DNA of 64,000 nucleotides from Nonomuraea jiangxiensis (GCF_900099965.1 NZ_FNDJ01000016.1:186001-250000); one strand, 5' to 3'. Counted from the first letter of the stretch, positions 26,431 through 35,136 are shown. The notes: generated from the letters alone by a model not told the origin. A program made the numbers and translations.

Positions 26431-28425
26431 TCAGGCTCTGGCGGGCCCGTCCGCTCCGGCCCTGGCCAGGTCGAGTGCCTCGACGAAGCGGGCGTACCTG
26501 TCCAGCTCCGCCTCCACGGGGTCCAGTACGTACGCCTTGCCGACCTGGCCGACGGCCTCGCGCAGGGCCCGTGCCGTACGGCGGGCTCTGCGCCTGCCGC
26601 CCGCCCAGGCCGCCAGCCGGGACAACAAGGCGACCAGAACGCCCGCGACCGCGCCGCCCACCAGCGAAACCGTCGGCCACGGCACCACGCCCACGGTCGG
26701 GAGCGGCGGCGGAGGCAGGCGCAGATAGTCCATCCCGAACAGCACCCCGAGCCACAACGCGCCGACCACCATGGCCAGGAACACCAGCCACTGTAGGACA
26801 TTAACAACCCGCCACCACCTGGGCCGTTTCGTGGCCCCGACGGAGGTCCTGGCCACCGCCTTGTCCACCGCGTCCGCCAGTTCCCCGGTACGGGACCTGG
26901 CCGCCTGCCGCACCGCCGCCTCCCACGGGCCCGGCAGCCCCGCCGCGGCCGCCTCGCCGACGTCTCTAATCGCCGTCTCGACCTGAGCCCGCTGTACGGC
27001 CGACGCCGCCGGAACCGAGGTACGCCCGACGATCTCCCTGCCCGGCCGGGCGGACGGTGCCATGGCGCCGATGCGCAACCGCCGGAGCGGGTCGGGCCGG
27101 AATTTCCGTACCCACCGGGTGACCGGCCAGCCGGTGGCGACGACCGCCCGGTGCCGGTGTCCCTTGGCCACGGCCTCCACCACCAGCGGCACGCCGGCGG
27201 CATCGGAGAGCGCACGGGTGAGCGCCTTCCCGAGCCCCGCCACCCGCCTTTCGCCACGCTCGGCGGCCCCATCAGCGGCGCCTCCCGTCTCCTGCCGCCC
27301 AGCCTCCTGCCGCTCTGCCCCCTGGGGGACGCGCCCGCTCATCAGCACCCCGCCACCGGACACCGCCGACCCACGCCTGGCCTTTTCACGACCGTCGCCG
27401 GATGCCGCCGCCTCGCCCCTGGCCCCCTCGCGACCGTCGCCGGATACCGCCTCGCGCCCGGCTCCCCCGCGACCGTCGCCGGATGCCGGCGGCTCGGGAG
27501 TGCCGCTTGGCGACAGCGCTTCCCCGTCGCCTTCCGCGGCGTGGGGTGGCGCCTCCGTGCGGGTCGCGGCATGCGAAGGTCCGGCGGGCTTGGTTCCCGT
27601 GCGCGGGGCCGGCTCCACCGGGCCGGCCGTGGCGAGGTGGTCGGCGGCCGTGGTGATGTCGGCGGCCAGCCGGGCGGACCAGGACTTGCGTTCCGAGACG
27701 CGGTCGCCGAGGAGCGCGCGAAAGTCGGGCATGCCCGTACCGGTACGGGCCGAGACGGCGAGCACCGGAACGCCCCCGAGGCCGTCGTCCTCCAGGAGGC
27801 GGCGCAGGTCGCGTACGCACCGGTCGACGGCCTGCGGCGGTAGGCGGTCCACCTGGTTGAGCACCACCAGCATCACGTCCCGGTGCCTGGCCAGCGGACG
27901 CAGGTAACGCTCGTGGAGGGCGGCATCGGCGTATTTCTGCGGATCCACCACCCAGACCAGCAGATCGACCAGCTCCACCAGGCGGTCCACCTCCAGGCGG
28001 TGGGAGAGCCGGATGGAGTCGTGATCGGGGAGGTCCAACAGGACAAGCCCGGACAGGTCGGAAGCGGCGGGGGCGGAGTGGCGGCGCGGGACGTCCAGCC
28101 AGTCGAGCAGCGGGCCCGCACCCTCTCCGTCCCAGAGGGCGGCCTGCGCGGTGGCGGTCGTCGGCCTGGTGACGCCCACGGCCGCCAGGTCCTCCCCGGC
28201 CAGGGCGTTGTAGAGCGACGACTTGCCGCTGCCCGTCGCCCCGGCCAGCGCGGCCACGGTGTGCTCGACGGAGAGACTTCGGCGGACTCCGGCCCGCCCG
28301 GCGACCGCCCGCGCGCCGGACACCGCCCGCTCGGACAGCCGCCCGTCGGCCAGCGAGGCCGCCTCCAGCAGGGCCGCCAGCCGGGATTCGAGGGACGGCC
28401 CCTCCTTACGGCGCAGCAGCTTCAC
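26431..28425 (-). CDS. Dynamin-like membrane GTPase (YfjP/EngA-related)
   Basis: A 664-residue GTPase. The Walker A/G1 motif is AGATGSGKSS (residues 61-70), G2-like VTRPTT, G3 LLDLPDHDS and G4-like LNQVDRL. A low-complexity linker of roughly residues 290-380 contains SGDGR repeats. Two membrane helices near the C-terminus (WLVFLAMVVGALWLGVLFG and TVSLVGGAVAGVLVALL) precede a basic helix. It overlaps the upstream GTPase gene by 4 bases. Paired, membrane-anchored dynamin-like proteins of actinomycetes (DynA/DynB of Streptomyces) stabilise division septa, so a septation or membrane-remodelling role is a reasonable inference. Confidence 0.85.
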   Translation of the reverse strand: MKLLRRKEGPSLESRLAALLEAASLADGRLSERAVSGARAVAGRAGVRRSLSVEHTVAALAGATGSGKSSLYNALAGEDLAAVGVTRPTTATAQAALWDGEGAGPLLDWLDVPRRHSAPAASDLSGLVLLDLPDHDSIRLSHRLEVDRLVELVDLLVWVVDPQKYADAALHERYLRPLARHRDVMLVVLNQVDRLPPQAVDRCVRDLRRLLEDDGLGGVPVLAVSARTGTGMPDFRALLGDRVSERKSWSARLAADITTAADHLATAGPVEPAPRTGTKPAGPSHAATRTEAPPHAAEGDGEALSPSGTPEPPASGDGRGGAGREAVSGDGREGARGEAAASGDGREKARRGSAVSGGGVLMSGRVPQGAERQEAGRQETGGAADGAAERGERRVAGLGKALTRALSDAAGVPLVVEAVAKGHRHRAVVATGWPVTRWVRKFRPDPLRRLRIGAMAPSARPGREIVGRTSVPAASAVQRAQVETAIRDVGEAAAAGLPGPWEAAVRQAARSRTGELADAVDKAVARTSVGATKRPRWWRVVNVLQWLVFLAMVVGALWLGVLFGMDYLRLPPPPLPTVGVVPWPTVSLVGGAVAGVLVALLSRLAAWAGGRRRARRTARALREAVGQVGKAYVLDPVEAELDRYARFVEALDLARAGADGPARA
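27389..27484 (-). repeat. Repeat-rich linker in the dynamin-like GTPase gene
   Basis: The 15-mer CGACCGTCGCCGGAT occurs at 27389-27403 (first base pair identical), 27431-27445 and 27470-27484. It encodes repeated SGDGR segments of the disordered linker, with spacing 42 and 39 bases. Confidence 0.7.
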
Positions 28426-30311
28426 GGCCTCTCCTCCGAGGTGTCACCGGCCGGCCCGGCAGGATGCCCCGAGGTGCCACCGGCGGACCCTCCTGGCACA
28501 TCAGGAAGGCCCGGATTGTCCACTGGCGGCGCGGGCGGAGGGGTCGGGTGGTCGGTGGGTGGCATGGCCGGGAGTTCCAGGGTCGGCGGTGTCGGCTCGG
28601 CGCCGGCGGGCAGCTCCGCGCGACGGTCGCGGACGCGCAGGGCCGCCGTCCTCAGCGCCTCCGCCGTGCCCCGGGCCGGCTCCACCGTCTCCAGCCGGGC
28701 CGTGAACCGCGACGACTCCTCCGCCAGCAGCCCCCGTACCCGATCACGCAGGTCGTCCCGCGCCAGGGTCGTCAAGGACCGTACGGCCTGATCCCCGAAC
28801 ACCGCCTCCAGCAGCTTCTGCGACAACACGCTGGTCCCGCCCGCGATCCCCACCTCGATCCCGGTCAACCCGCCGGTGGAGGCGAACACGGTCAGCATGA
28901 GCAGCAGCCCCGCCCCGTTCACGCCGAACGACGCGATCCTGGCCGCCGTACGCTTCTCCGCCCCCTCCTGGCGTACGAGGTCCAGGACGTATTCCTGCCA
29001 CCCCCGCACCGCCGCCTCGGCCCGTTTGCCGAGGTCGGGCGAGGCCCGGCCGAGGCGGGCGGCCTCGACGGCGCCGAGGCGTTCGAGCAGCCCGGGCCCG
29101 CCGGGCGCGGCCGACCAGCCGTCCAGGGCGCGTTCGGCGGCCCCGTCGGCGGCGCCCCTGATCAGCGCCTCGACGCCGCTCTCCAGGGCGTTCCTGAGCT
29201 GGACCTCCGGCATGCGCCCGGTGAAGAAGCCGACGATCCGGTCGCGCAGCCAGCCCACCCGGCTCTCCAGGGAGCGCATGAGATCGCCGGTGCCGATGAA
29301 GTCCTGCCACCGGGCCAGCACCTCGCCGCGCAGCAGCGACCCGTCGCGCATGCCCTCGTCGAAGTCGGCCATCCCGCCCGCGTACGCGCCGGCGACGATG
29401 GAGTGCAGGCCGTCGAAGGCCGACTGCTGGCGTTCGACGGCCTCGGCCAGCGCCGGCACCCGGACGGCCAGGCTGTCGAGCGCCCCCGACAACGTCTGGC
29501 GGACGACCCGGGACCGCTGGGCGGCGTCGGCGGCCAGCTCGGCGAGCCAGGAGGAGATCGGCCGTACGGTCTCGCCGGGCAGCCGGGCCTTCTCGGAGGG
29601 CAGCGCGGCCTCCGGGACGGTGAACAGCCTGGTGCCCTCCAGGCCGTTCTCGACGAGGAGGCGGGACAGGTCGCGCGCCACGGGATCGGCGGCGTCCGGC
29701 GGCACCCGGTCCAGTACGACCGCCAGCGCGGTGCTGCGTTCGCGGGCCGAGCGCAGGAAGCTCCAGGGCACCTCGTCGGCGTACCGGGCGGCGGTCGTGA
29801 CGAACAGCCACAGGTCGGCGGCGGCCAGCAACTGCGCGGCGAGCTCCCGGTTGGCGGTCACGACGGAGTCGATGTCGGGCGCGTCGAGCAGCGCCAGGCC
29901 CGCCCCGAGCGTCCCGGAGGTCACCACGCGCAGTGCGCCCGGCCCGGAGCCGGTGGCGCGGGACAGGCCGGGCAGCACGTTCTGGCCCATGAACCAGTCG
30001 CGGTCGGCCGGGCTGACCACGAGCGTGGGGACCAGCGTGGTGGGCCGCAGCACGCCCGGCTCGGCCACGTCGGCCCCGACCAGCGAGTTGACCAGGGTGG
30101 ACTTGCCCGCCCCTGTGGACCCGCCGACGACGGCGAGCAGCGGCGCGTCGATCGCGCGCAGCCGGGGCAGCAGGTAGTCGTCGAGCTGCCCGGTCAGCTC
30201 CCGCAGCGCGCGCCGGTCCGCCTCCGCCGCGCCGACCGCCAGCGGGAACAGCTCGCGGTCCAGCGGCCGGCGCAGCGCCTCCAACGCGCCCAGCAGGTCC
30301 ATGAGATCCAC
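28422..30311 (-). CDS. Dynamin-like GTPase, partner of the downstream GTPase
   Basis: A 629-residue dynamin-family protein. The G1 motif is VVGGSTGAGKSTLVNSL (about residues 61-77), then GVLRPTTLVPTL (G2) and LLDAPDIDSV (G3), with LVVLDRVPP in the G4 region (VVLDRVP, unusual). Long helical regions follow. A hydrophobic hairpin (ASFGVNGAGLLLMLTVFASTGG, GIEVGIAGGTSVLSQKLLEA) may insert in membranes. A Pro-rich acidic tail starts at about residue 570. The ATG overlaps the next gene by 4 bases, so the two GTPases are made together and probably form hetero-oligomers. Confidence 0.87.
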   Translation of the reverse strand: MDLMDLLGALEALRRPLDRELFPLAVGAAEADRRALRELTGQLDDYLLPRLRAIDAPLLAVVGGSTGAGKSTLVNSLVGADVAEPGVLRPTTLVPTLVVSPADRDWFMGQNVLPGLSRATGSGPGALRVVTSGTLGAGLALLDAPDIDSVVTANRELAAQLLAAADLWLFVTTAARYADEVPWSFLRSARERSTALAVVLDRVPPDAADPVARDLSRLLVENGLEGTRLFTVPEAALPSEKARLPGETVRPISSWLAELAADAAQRSRVVRQTLSGALDSLAVRVPALAEAVERQQSAFDGLHSIVAGAYAGGMADFDEGMRDGSLLRGEVLARWQDFIGTGDLMRSLESRVGWLRDRIVGFFTGRMPEVQLRNALESGVEALIRGAADGAAERALDGWSAAPGGPGLLERLGAVEAARLGRASPDLGKRAEAAVRGWQEYVLDLVRQEGAEKRTAARIASFGVNGAGLLLMLTVFASTGGLTGIEVGIAGGTSVLSQKLLEAVFGDQAVRSLTTLARDDLRDRVRGLLAEESSRFTARLETVEPARGTAEALRTAALRVRDRRAELPAGAEPTPPTLELPAMPPTDHPTPPPAPPVDNPGLPDVPGGSAGGTSGHPAGPAGDTSEERP

Positions 30312-30390
30312 GCTACGTGCTGGACCCGCACCGAGGGGTCCACCGCGCCAGGCGGAGTGTCGTGCTCAGCCCCCGTGGCCGCGGCATGAT

Positions 30391-30404
30391 CGCCTGATCA
30401 GGCG
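30391..30404. promoter_or_regulatory. Perfect 14-bp palindrome between the RR gene and the GTPase operon
   Basis: CGCCTGATCAGGCG lies 87 bases upstream of the GTPase start (30311) and 30 bases beyond the stop of the response regulator gene. It could be an operator for the GTPase operon or part of a terminator. Confidence 0.4.
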
Positions 30405-30433
30405 GGCCCCGGGTCGGCGGGAGCGCGTCGCGA

Positions 30434-31114
30434 TCAACCCGCGGGTGGTTCCCGCAGCACGTAGCCGACGCTGCGCAGGGTGTGGATGAGCCGCGGCTCG
30501 ACGTCGTCCACCTTCCGCCTGAGGTAGGACACGTACGACTCGACCACGCCCGCGTCACCGCCGAAGTCGTAGTTCCACACGTGGTCGAGGATCTGCGCCT
30601 TCGACACCACGCGCCCGGCGTTGACCATGAAGTAGTGCAGCAGCTTGAACTCCGTCGGCGACAGCCGTACCTGCCGACCGCCCCGCCACACCTCGCGAGC
30701 GTCCTCGTCCAGCTCCAGGTCGGCCACCTTGAGCTTGCTGGCGGGCGCGCTCTCCCCCCGCGTACGCCGCAGCACCGCCCGGATCCTGGCCTGGACCTCC
30801 TCCAGGCTGAACGGCTTGGTCACGTAGTCGTCCCCGACCCGCAGCCCGGCGATCTTGTCCTCGGTGGCGTCGCGGGCGGTCAGGAACAGGACGGGCGCGT
30901 CGATCCGCTGGGCGACCTCGAACCCGTCGAGGTCGGGCAGCATCACGTCCAGCACCACCAGGTCGGGTGAGGTCCGCTCGGCCACCTCCACGGCCTCCTG
31001 CCCGTCGGCGGCGGTCAGCACCTCGAACCCGGAAAAGCGCAGGCTGGCGGAGAGCAGATCCCGGATGCTGGGCTCGTCGTCCACCACCATGATCAACGCT
31101 TCGGGTTTCGTCAC
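30434..31114 (-). CDS. OmpR/PhoB-type response regulator with a shortened receiver
   Basis: A 226-residue regulator. The receiver has D12, D13 and phosphoacceptor D56, then T79 and K100. The DNA-binding winged helix is C-terminal (LSPTEFKLLHYFMVNAGRVVSKAQILDHVW, VVESYVSYLRRKVDD). Compared with its paralogue at 32565-33257, the segment between D56 and T79 is 5 residues shorter and the T-to-K segment one residue shorter, which removes the end of helix 3 and a Gly before DDYVTKPF. The GTG at 31114 gives the usual TKPEALIMVVDDEP start; an ATG at 31159 overlapping the kinase stop (ATGA) is the alternative. Confidence 0.88.
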   Translation of the reverse strand: MTKPEALIMVVDDEPSIRDLLSASLRFSGFEVLTAADGQEAVEVAERTSPDLVVLDVMLPDLDGFEVAQRIDAPVLFLTARDATEDKIAGLRVGDDYVTKPFSLEEVQARIRAVLRRTRGESAPASKLKVADLELDEDAREVWRGGRQVRLSPTEFKLLHYFMVNAGRVVSKAQILDHVWNYDFGGDAGVVESYVSYLRRKVDDVEPRLIHTLRSVGYVLREPPAG

Positions 31115-31127
31115 CAACCCAGAGTGA

Positions 31128-31141
31128 CTCAGGCACCTGAG
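31128..31141. promoter_or_regulatory. Inverted repeat between kinase stop and response regulator start
   Basis: CTCAGG-CA-CCTGAG lies in the short gap (31115-31155) between the histidine kinase stop and the preferred GTG start of the second response regulator. It could be an mRNA hairpin that affects coupling, or an operator. Confidence 0.35.
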
Positions 31142-31155
31142 GGTTTGCTGAAGGG

Positions 31156-32565
31156 TCACTCCAAGGCGAGTGGGAGTTCCACCCGGAACGTGGAGCCCGC
31201 CTCAAGGGAGCTGGTCACCGTCACGGTGCCGCCGTGCGCCTGGACGAGCGCCCGTACGATGGCCAGGCCCAGCCCGGTGCCGCGGTCCTCGCCGCGGCGC
31301 CGCGAGCGGGCGGAGTCGGCGCGGTAGAAGCGTTCGAAGACCCGCTCGACCTGCTCCGGGGTGAGCCCGGGGCCGCTGTCGACGACCTCCAGGAAGACGG
31401 TGTCCGAGCCCGCCCCGGCCCTGACGATGATCGGCGAGCCGGGGTCGGTGTGCACGATGGCGTTGGTGACGAGGTTGCTGATGACCTGCCGCAGGCGCAC
31501 CTCGTCACCGGAGACGATCAGCGCCGCGCCACCGACCACGTCCAGCTTCACCGCCCGCTCGGGAGCCAGGATCCGGGCATCCTGTACGGCGTCCGCGGCC
31601 AGGGCCAGCATGTCCACCGGCCGCATCTGCAGCGGTCGCTGCTGGTCCACCCTGGCCAGCAGCAGCAGGTCGTCCACCAGCAGGTTCATCCGGCCGGCGG
31701 CCTTCTCCACCCGCTGCAGCAGCTCGGCGGGGTCGGCGCCGGGGTTCTGCCTGGCGTACTCGGCGAACCCGAGGATCGAGGTCAGCGGGGTGCGCAGCTC
31801 GTGCGAGGCGTCACCGACGAACTCGCGCATCCGGTCCTCGGAGCGGCGGGCCGCCGCCTCGGAGGCCGACCGGGCGGCGAAGGCGGACTCGATCTGGGCC
31901 AGCATCCCGTTCAGCGACCTGGCCAGGCTGCCGACCTCGGTACGCGGATGGGCGTCCGGCACCCGGCGCCCCAGCTCCCCGGCGGCGATGGCCTCGGCCG
32001 TGCGCTCGATCTGGCCCAGCGGGCGCATGCTCCGGCGCACGATGGTGATGCCCGCGACGGTCAGGATGAGCAGGATGCCGCCCCCGCCCAGCAGCTCGAC
32101 GAGCACGAGCCGCTTGGTGATGGCGTCGACCTCCTCCAGGTCCACCGCGACCACGAGCGTGCGTCGCTGGACCACGTGCTCCAGCACCCGCCACTCGCCA
32201 TCCCCTTTGACGGCGGGCGCCGTGTAGATGTCGGTGCCCGGCGAGGGTGAGAGCACGGGCTTCGGCTTCAGGTCCACGTCGCGGTCGGTCAGCATCGGCA
32301 CGAACGTGCTGCCGGGCTCCCTGACCAGGACGATCGCGTCGGACTCGATGAGGATCGGCCGTTCGTCGGTGTTCCTGTCGTTCTTCCGGTCGCTGAGGAC
32401 CTTCTTGTGCATCCTGACGCTGAGGAGGTGGAGCTGGCTGTCCACCCGGTCCATGAGGTAGCCGTGCAGCACGGACACGCTCACGAGCCCGATGAAGGTC
32501 ATGCCGAAACCCAGCAACGCCAGCATCGACGCGATGAGCTTGACCCTCAGCGGCAGGCCGCTCAT
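31156..32565 (-). CDS. Sensor histidine kinase
   Basis: A 469-residue membrane kinase. Helix 1 (LIASMLALLGFGMTFIGLVSVSVL) is followed by an extracytoplasmic sensor domain of about 110 residues, helix 2 (LVLVELLGGGGILLILTVAGI), a HAMP domain (RRSMRPLGQIERTAEAIAAGELGRRV) and a DHp domain with the phosphoacceptor in FVGDASHELRTPLTSILGF. The ATPase domain has an N box (RQVISNLVTNAIVHT), DSGPGL and RGTGLGLAIV. It overlaps the upstream response regulator by one base (TGATG) and sits between two response regulators, so it may phosphorylate one or both. Confidence 0.94.
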   Translation of the reverse strand: MSGLPLRVKLIASMLALLGFGMTFIGLVSVSVLHGYLMDRVDSQLHLLSVRMHKKVLSDRKNDRNTDERPILIESDAIVLVREPGSTFVPMLTDRDVDLKPKPVLSPSPGTDIYTAPAVKGDGEWRVLEHVVQRRTLVVAVDLEEVDAITKRLVLVELLGGGGILLILTVAGITIVRRSMRPLGQIERTAEAIAAGELGRRVPDAHPRTEVGSLARSLNGMLAQIESAFAARSASEAAARRSEDRMREFVGDASHELRTPLTSILGFAEYARQNPGADPAELLQRVEKAAGRMNLLVDDLLLLARVDQQRPLQMRPVDMLALAADAVQDARILAPERAVKLDVVGGAALIVSGDEVRLRQVISNLVTNAIVHTDPGSPIIVRAGAGSDTVFLEVVDSGPGLTPEQVERVFERFYRADSARSRRRGEDRGTGLGLAIVRALVQAHGGTVTVTSSLEAGSTFRVELPLALE

Positions 32566-33257
32566 CAGGGGCTCGGTGGCAGGCGCAGGACGTATCCGAC
32601 GCCGCGCAGGGTGTGGATCAGCCGCGGGCTACGGTTGTCGATCTTCCGCCGCAGCACGGACACGTACGACTCCACGATGCCCACCTCCCCCCGGAAGTCG
32701 TAGTCCCAGACGTGGTCGAGGATCTGCGGCTTGGACAGGACGCGGCCGGCGTTCGTCATGAAATACCGCAGGAGCTTGAACTCGGTGGGCGACAGGGCCA
32801 CGGCGTTGCCGCCGCGCCACACCTCGTGGCTCTCCTCGTCCAGCTCGATGTCGGCGAACGTGAGCCGGGGCGGGGCCGACTGCGACTCCCCGCTCGTACG
32901 CCGGAGCACGGCGTGGATCCTCGCGACCACCTCCTCCAGGCTGAACGGCTTGGTGACGTAGTCGTCGCCGCCGATCGTGAGCCCGCGGATCTTGTCCTCG
33001 GTCTCGTCACGAGCGGTCAGGAACACCACCGGGGTGTGCAACCCGCCGCCGCGCAGCCGCCTGACGATCTCGAAACCGTCGAGGTCGGGCAGCATGACGT
33101 CGAGCACGACAAGGTCGGGGCGGTGGCGTTGCACGGCGGCGACGGCGTCGAGGCCGCTCTTCGCCGTGGTCACGTCGAATCCGGCGAACCTCAGGCTCGC
33201 GGCGAGGAGTTCGAGGATGTTGGGGTCGTCCTCGACTATCAGCAGGCGTGATTCCAT
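32565..33257 (-). CDS. OmpR/PhoB-type response regulator (full-length receiver)
   Basis: A 230-residue regulator. The receiver has E9, D10 and phosphoacceptor D53 in LVVLDVMLPDLDG, T81 in FLTARDE and K103 in YVTKPFS. The C-terminal winged helix (LSPTEFKLLRYFMTNAGRVLSKPQILDHVW, IVESYVSVLRRKIDN) is almost the same as in the second regulator at 30434-31114. The ATG at 33257 has AAGG-type purines just upstream and lies 17 bases after lhgO, so it is probably in the same transcript. Confidence 0.93.
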   Translation of the reverse strand: MESRLLIVEDDPNILELLAASLRFAGFDVTTAKSGLDAVAAVQRHRPDLVVLDVMLPDLDGFEIVRRLRGGGLHTPVVFLTARDETEDKIRGLTIGGDDYVTKPFSLEEVVARIHAVLRRTSGESQSAPPRLTFADIELDEESHEVWRGGNAVALSPTEFKLLRYFMTNAGRVLSKPQILDHVWDYDFRGEVGIVESYVSVLRRKIDNRSPRLIHTLRGVGYVLRLPPSP

Positions 33258-33274
33258 CACCTCCAAGGATGCCC

Positions 33275-34465
33275 TCATCGGACGAGTGCTGGGACAATTC
33301 CGGCAATGTGCCGGGCAATGGCCAGGCTCGACGTCGCGGCGGGCGAGGGCGCGTTGCGTACCAGGACGATGTTGCCGTGCACGTCCACCACGAAGTCGTC
33401 GACCATGCGGCCGTCCCTGGCGACGGCCTGGGCGCGTACGCCGCCGGGGGCTTTCTCCAGGTCGGCGGCGGTGAGCTCGGGTACGTAGCGGCGGGCGCCC
33501 TTGAGGAAGGCGTTCTTGACGAGGGATCCGTAGGTCTCCTTGAGGCCGGTACGCCAGTGGGAGCGGGCCAGGCGCAGGGTCCCCGGCCAGCTCAGAATTT
33601 GCCGGAAATTTCGGATATTTCGCCATCGGTAGCCCTCGTAGGCCAGGGCCAGCACCGCGTTCGGCCCCACCAGCACCTCCCCGCTGGTCTGCCGCGTCAG
33701 GTGCACCCCCAGGAACGGGTACCGCGGGTCGGGCACCGGGTAGATCAGGCCCCGGACGAGGTCCTTGGCCGCGCCCTGGAGCGCGTAGAACTCCCCCCTG
33801 AACGGGACGATCCGCACATCCCCCGCATGCCCCGCCATCTTCGCCACCGCGTCGGTCCCCAGGCCGCCGCACACCACCAGCCGATCGAAGGTGAACTTGC
33901 GCTGCCCGGCCAGCACCTCGACGCCCGCCGAACGTTCCCTGATCGCCCGGACCGGGTGCGAGAGGTGTACGGACCCGCCCAGCTCGGCCACGTCGAGCGC
34001 GAGCCTGCGTGCGACGGCGGGGAAGTCGGCGATCGCGGTGTGCGGCGAGTGGATCGCGCCGACGCCGACGGCGTGCGGCTCGATCTCACGCAGCGCGAGC
34101 GCGTCGAGCTCGGCGATGCCGGGCACGCCGTTGGCGCGGGCACGCTCGGCCAGCGCGCTCAGCAGCGGCCGCTCGGCCCGCGTGCTCGCCACGACCAGCT
34201 TGCCCACCTCCTGGTACGGCAGCGCGTGCGCGGCGCAGTAGCTCTTGAGCAGCGCGACGCCCTCGCGGCACAGCCTGGCCTTGAGCGAGCCCGGCGGATA
34301 GTAGATGCCCGCGTGGACGACGCCGCTGTTGTGCCCGGTCTGGTGGGCGCCGACCTGGCCCTCCTTCTCCAGTACGGTCACCTCGGCGCCCCTGACCCGG
34401 GCCAGCTCGCGCGCCACCGCGAGCCCGACGATGCCCGCACCCACGATCCCGATCTTCTCCGTCAC
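33275..34465 (-). CDS. lhgO: L-2-hydroxyglutarate oxidase
   Basis: A 396-residue FAD enzyme that oxidises L-2-hydroxyglutarate to 2-oxoglutarate (YgaF/L2HGDH family). The FAD-binding motif KIGIVGAGIVGLAVARELA is at the N-terminus, and the signature TGHNSGVVHAGIYYPPGSLKA is intact. VPFRGEFYAL, VPDPRYPFLGVHLTRQTSGEVLVGPNAV and the C-terminal NAPSPAATSSLAIA are typical. It is encoded just upstream of the two-component operon, possibly reading through. The length is standard. Confidence 0.94.
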   Translation of the reverse strand: MTEKIGIVGAGIVGLAVARELARVRGAEVTVLEKEGQVGAHQTGHNSGVVHAGIYYPPGSLKARLCREGVALLKSYCAAHALPYQEVGKLVVASTRAERPLLSALAERARANGVPGIAELDALALREIEPHAVGVGAIHSPHTAIADFPAVARRLALDVAELGGSVHLSHPVRAIRERSAGVEVLAGQRKFTFDRLVVCGGLGTDAVAKMAGHAGDVRIVPFRGEFYALQGAAKDLVRGLIYPVPDPRYPFLGVHLTRQTSGEVLVGPNAVLALAYEGYRWRNIRNFRQILSWPGTLRLARSHWRTGLKETYGSLVKNAFLKGARRYVPELTAADLEKAPGGVRAQAVARDGRMVDDFVVDVHGNIVLVRNAPSPAATSSLAIARHIAGIVPALVR

Positions 34466-34510
34466 ATGACGATTTTCCGACTAACCGGGCCTCCCCGCCA
34501 TATCCCGACG

Positions 34511-34570
34511 AATCGAACATAAGTACGATGTCCCTATGTACGTCCCGCCAGAATGGCCTTCCCGACTGCT
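34511..34570 (+). repeat. Duplicated promoter/start segment, copy 1
   Basis: About 50 bases match 35087-35136: the same AATCGAA...TAAGTACGAT block, 25 bases before an ATG, and the same first codons (M-Y-V/L-P-P-E-W-P). A LexA-box-like element, TCGAAC-ATAA-GTACGA (34513-34528), has one mismatch to TCGAAC-N4-GTTCGA. The second copy drives an intact gene. Confidence 0.65.
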
Positions 34571-34587
34571 CGTACTGGACGCGGGCG
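34536..34587 (+). pseudogene. Truncated remnant of the 35112-35477 gene
   Basis: It begins MYVPPEWP like the intact gene MYLPPEWP. After the eighth codon, about 23 bases are missing and the next matching block (TTCCCGACTG, also at 35158) is out of frame. The remaining frame runs antisense through the neighbouring leftward gene, so it is most likely a dead fragment. Confidence 0.55.
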
Positions 34588-34977
34588 TCAGCGCCTTCCA
34601 TCCCAGGAGTAGAAGGCGCCCTCCAGGTGCTCGAAATAGTGATCGACGTGATCCTCGGACCACTCCACGTCCTCAAGAAGTCGGAACGGATCGCCCTGTG
34701 GACTCCAGGCGTAGCCGTAGGGGCTGAATAGCCTCTCGCCCCGTTGGAAAACGACCACCCCACGCTCGCGGCGGACCTGCTCGAACTTCATCCCGCCGAC
34801 GGTGCGGGGGCCGAGCCGCTCGCCGTCCCGCATTGTGCGCGCGAACGCCTCCATCTCCGCGGCAGAGCGGATGAACCGCTGGTCGTCGGTGCCGCGGAAA
34901 ACCACGAGCGCCACCATCGCGAGGGCGAGGATGCCGAAGAACGTCAACGCTCCCCGACGAGAAACACCGCCTGACAC
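34588..34977 (-). CDS. Small single-helix membrane protein of unknown function
   Basis: A 129-residue protein from the GTG at 34977 (GGAGG lies 5 bases upstream; a longer frame to 35085 is less likely). It has an N-terminal membrane helix (ALTFFGILALAMVALVVF) and an outside domain with aromatic strands (MKFEQVRRERGVVVFQRGERLFSPYGYAWSP...EHLEGAFYSWDG). It lies between the two copies of a duplicated promoter/start segment. Family not recognised. Confidence 0.65.
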   Translation of the reverse strand: MSGGVSRRGALTFFGILALAMVALVVFRGTDDQRFIRSAAEMEAFARTMRDGERLGPRTVGGMKFEQVRRERGVVVFQRGERLFSPYGYAWSPQGDPFRLLEDVEWSEDHVDHYFEHLEGAFYSWDGRR

Positions 34978-35086
34978 CACGGCCTCCAGTAATCGTCGTG
35001 GGTAGCGAGCTCGTGGTGATCGTAAACGGGCCGGCCTGGCAGGCGCCACGCGCGGGCGCGTTCGCCGGGAGCACCCTCCCGTCATT

Positions 35087-35136
35087 AATCGAATCTAAGT
35101 ACGATTGGCGTATGTATCTCCCGCCAGAATGGCCGC
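35087..35136 (+). repeat. Duplicated promoter/start segment, copy 2
   Basis: Matches 34511-34560 with the same ATG spacing. TCGAAT-CTAA-GTACGA (35089-35104) occupies the place of the LexA-like element, with one more mismatch than copy 1. Confidence 0.65.

Noticed and set aside
25186..26796. A 536-codon open frame overlapping the MFS gene at 25214
   Set aside because: It is very rich in Gly, Arg and Ala with no domain, and is a shifted-frame shadow of the transporter, which has clear membrane helices.
26423..30433. Large plus-strand frames antisense to both dynamin-like GTPases
   Set aside because: They lack domains and show Arg/Gly/Gln-rich bias; the minus strand has intact G1 and G3 motifs.
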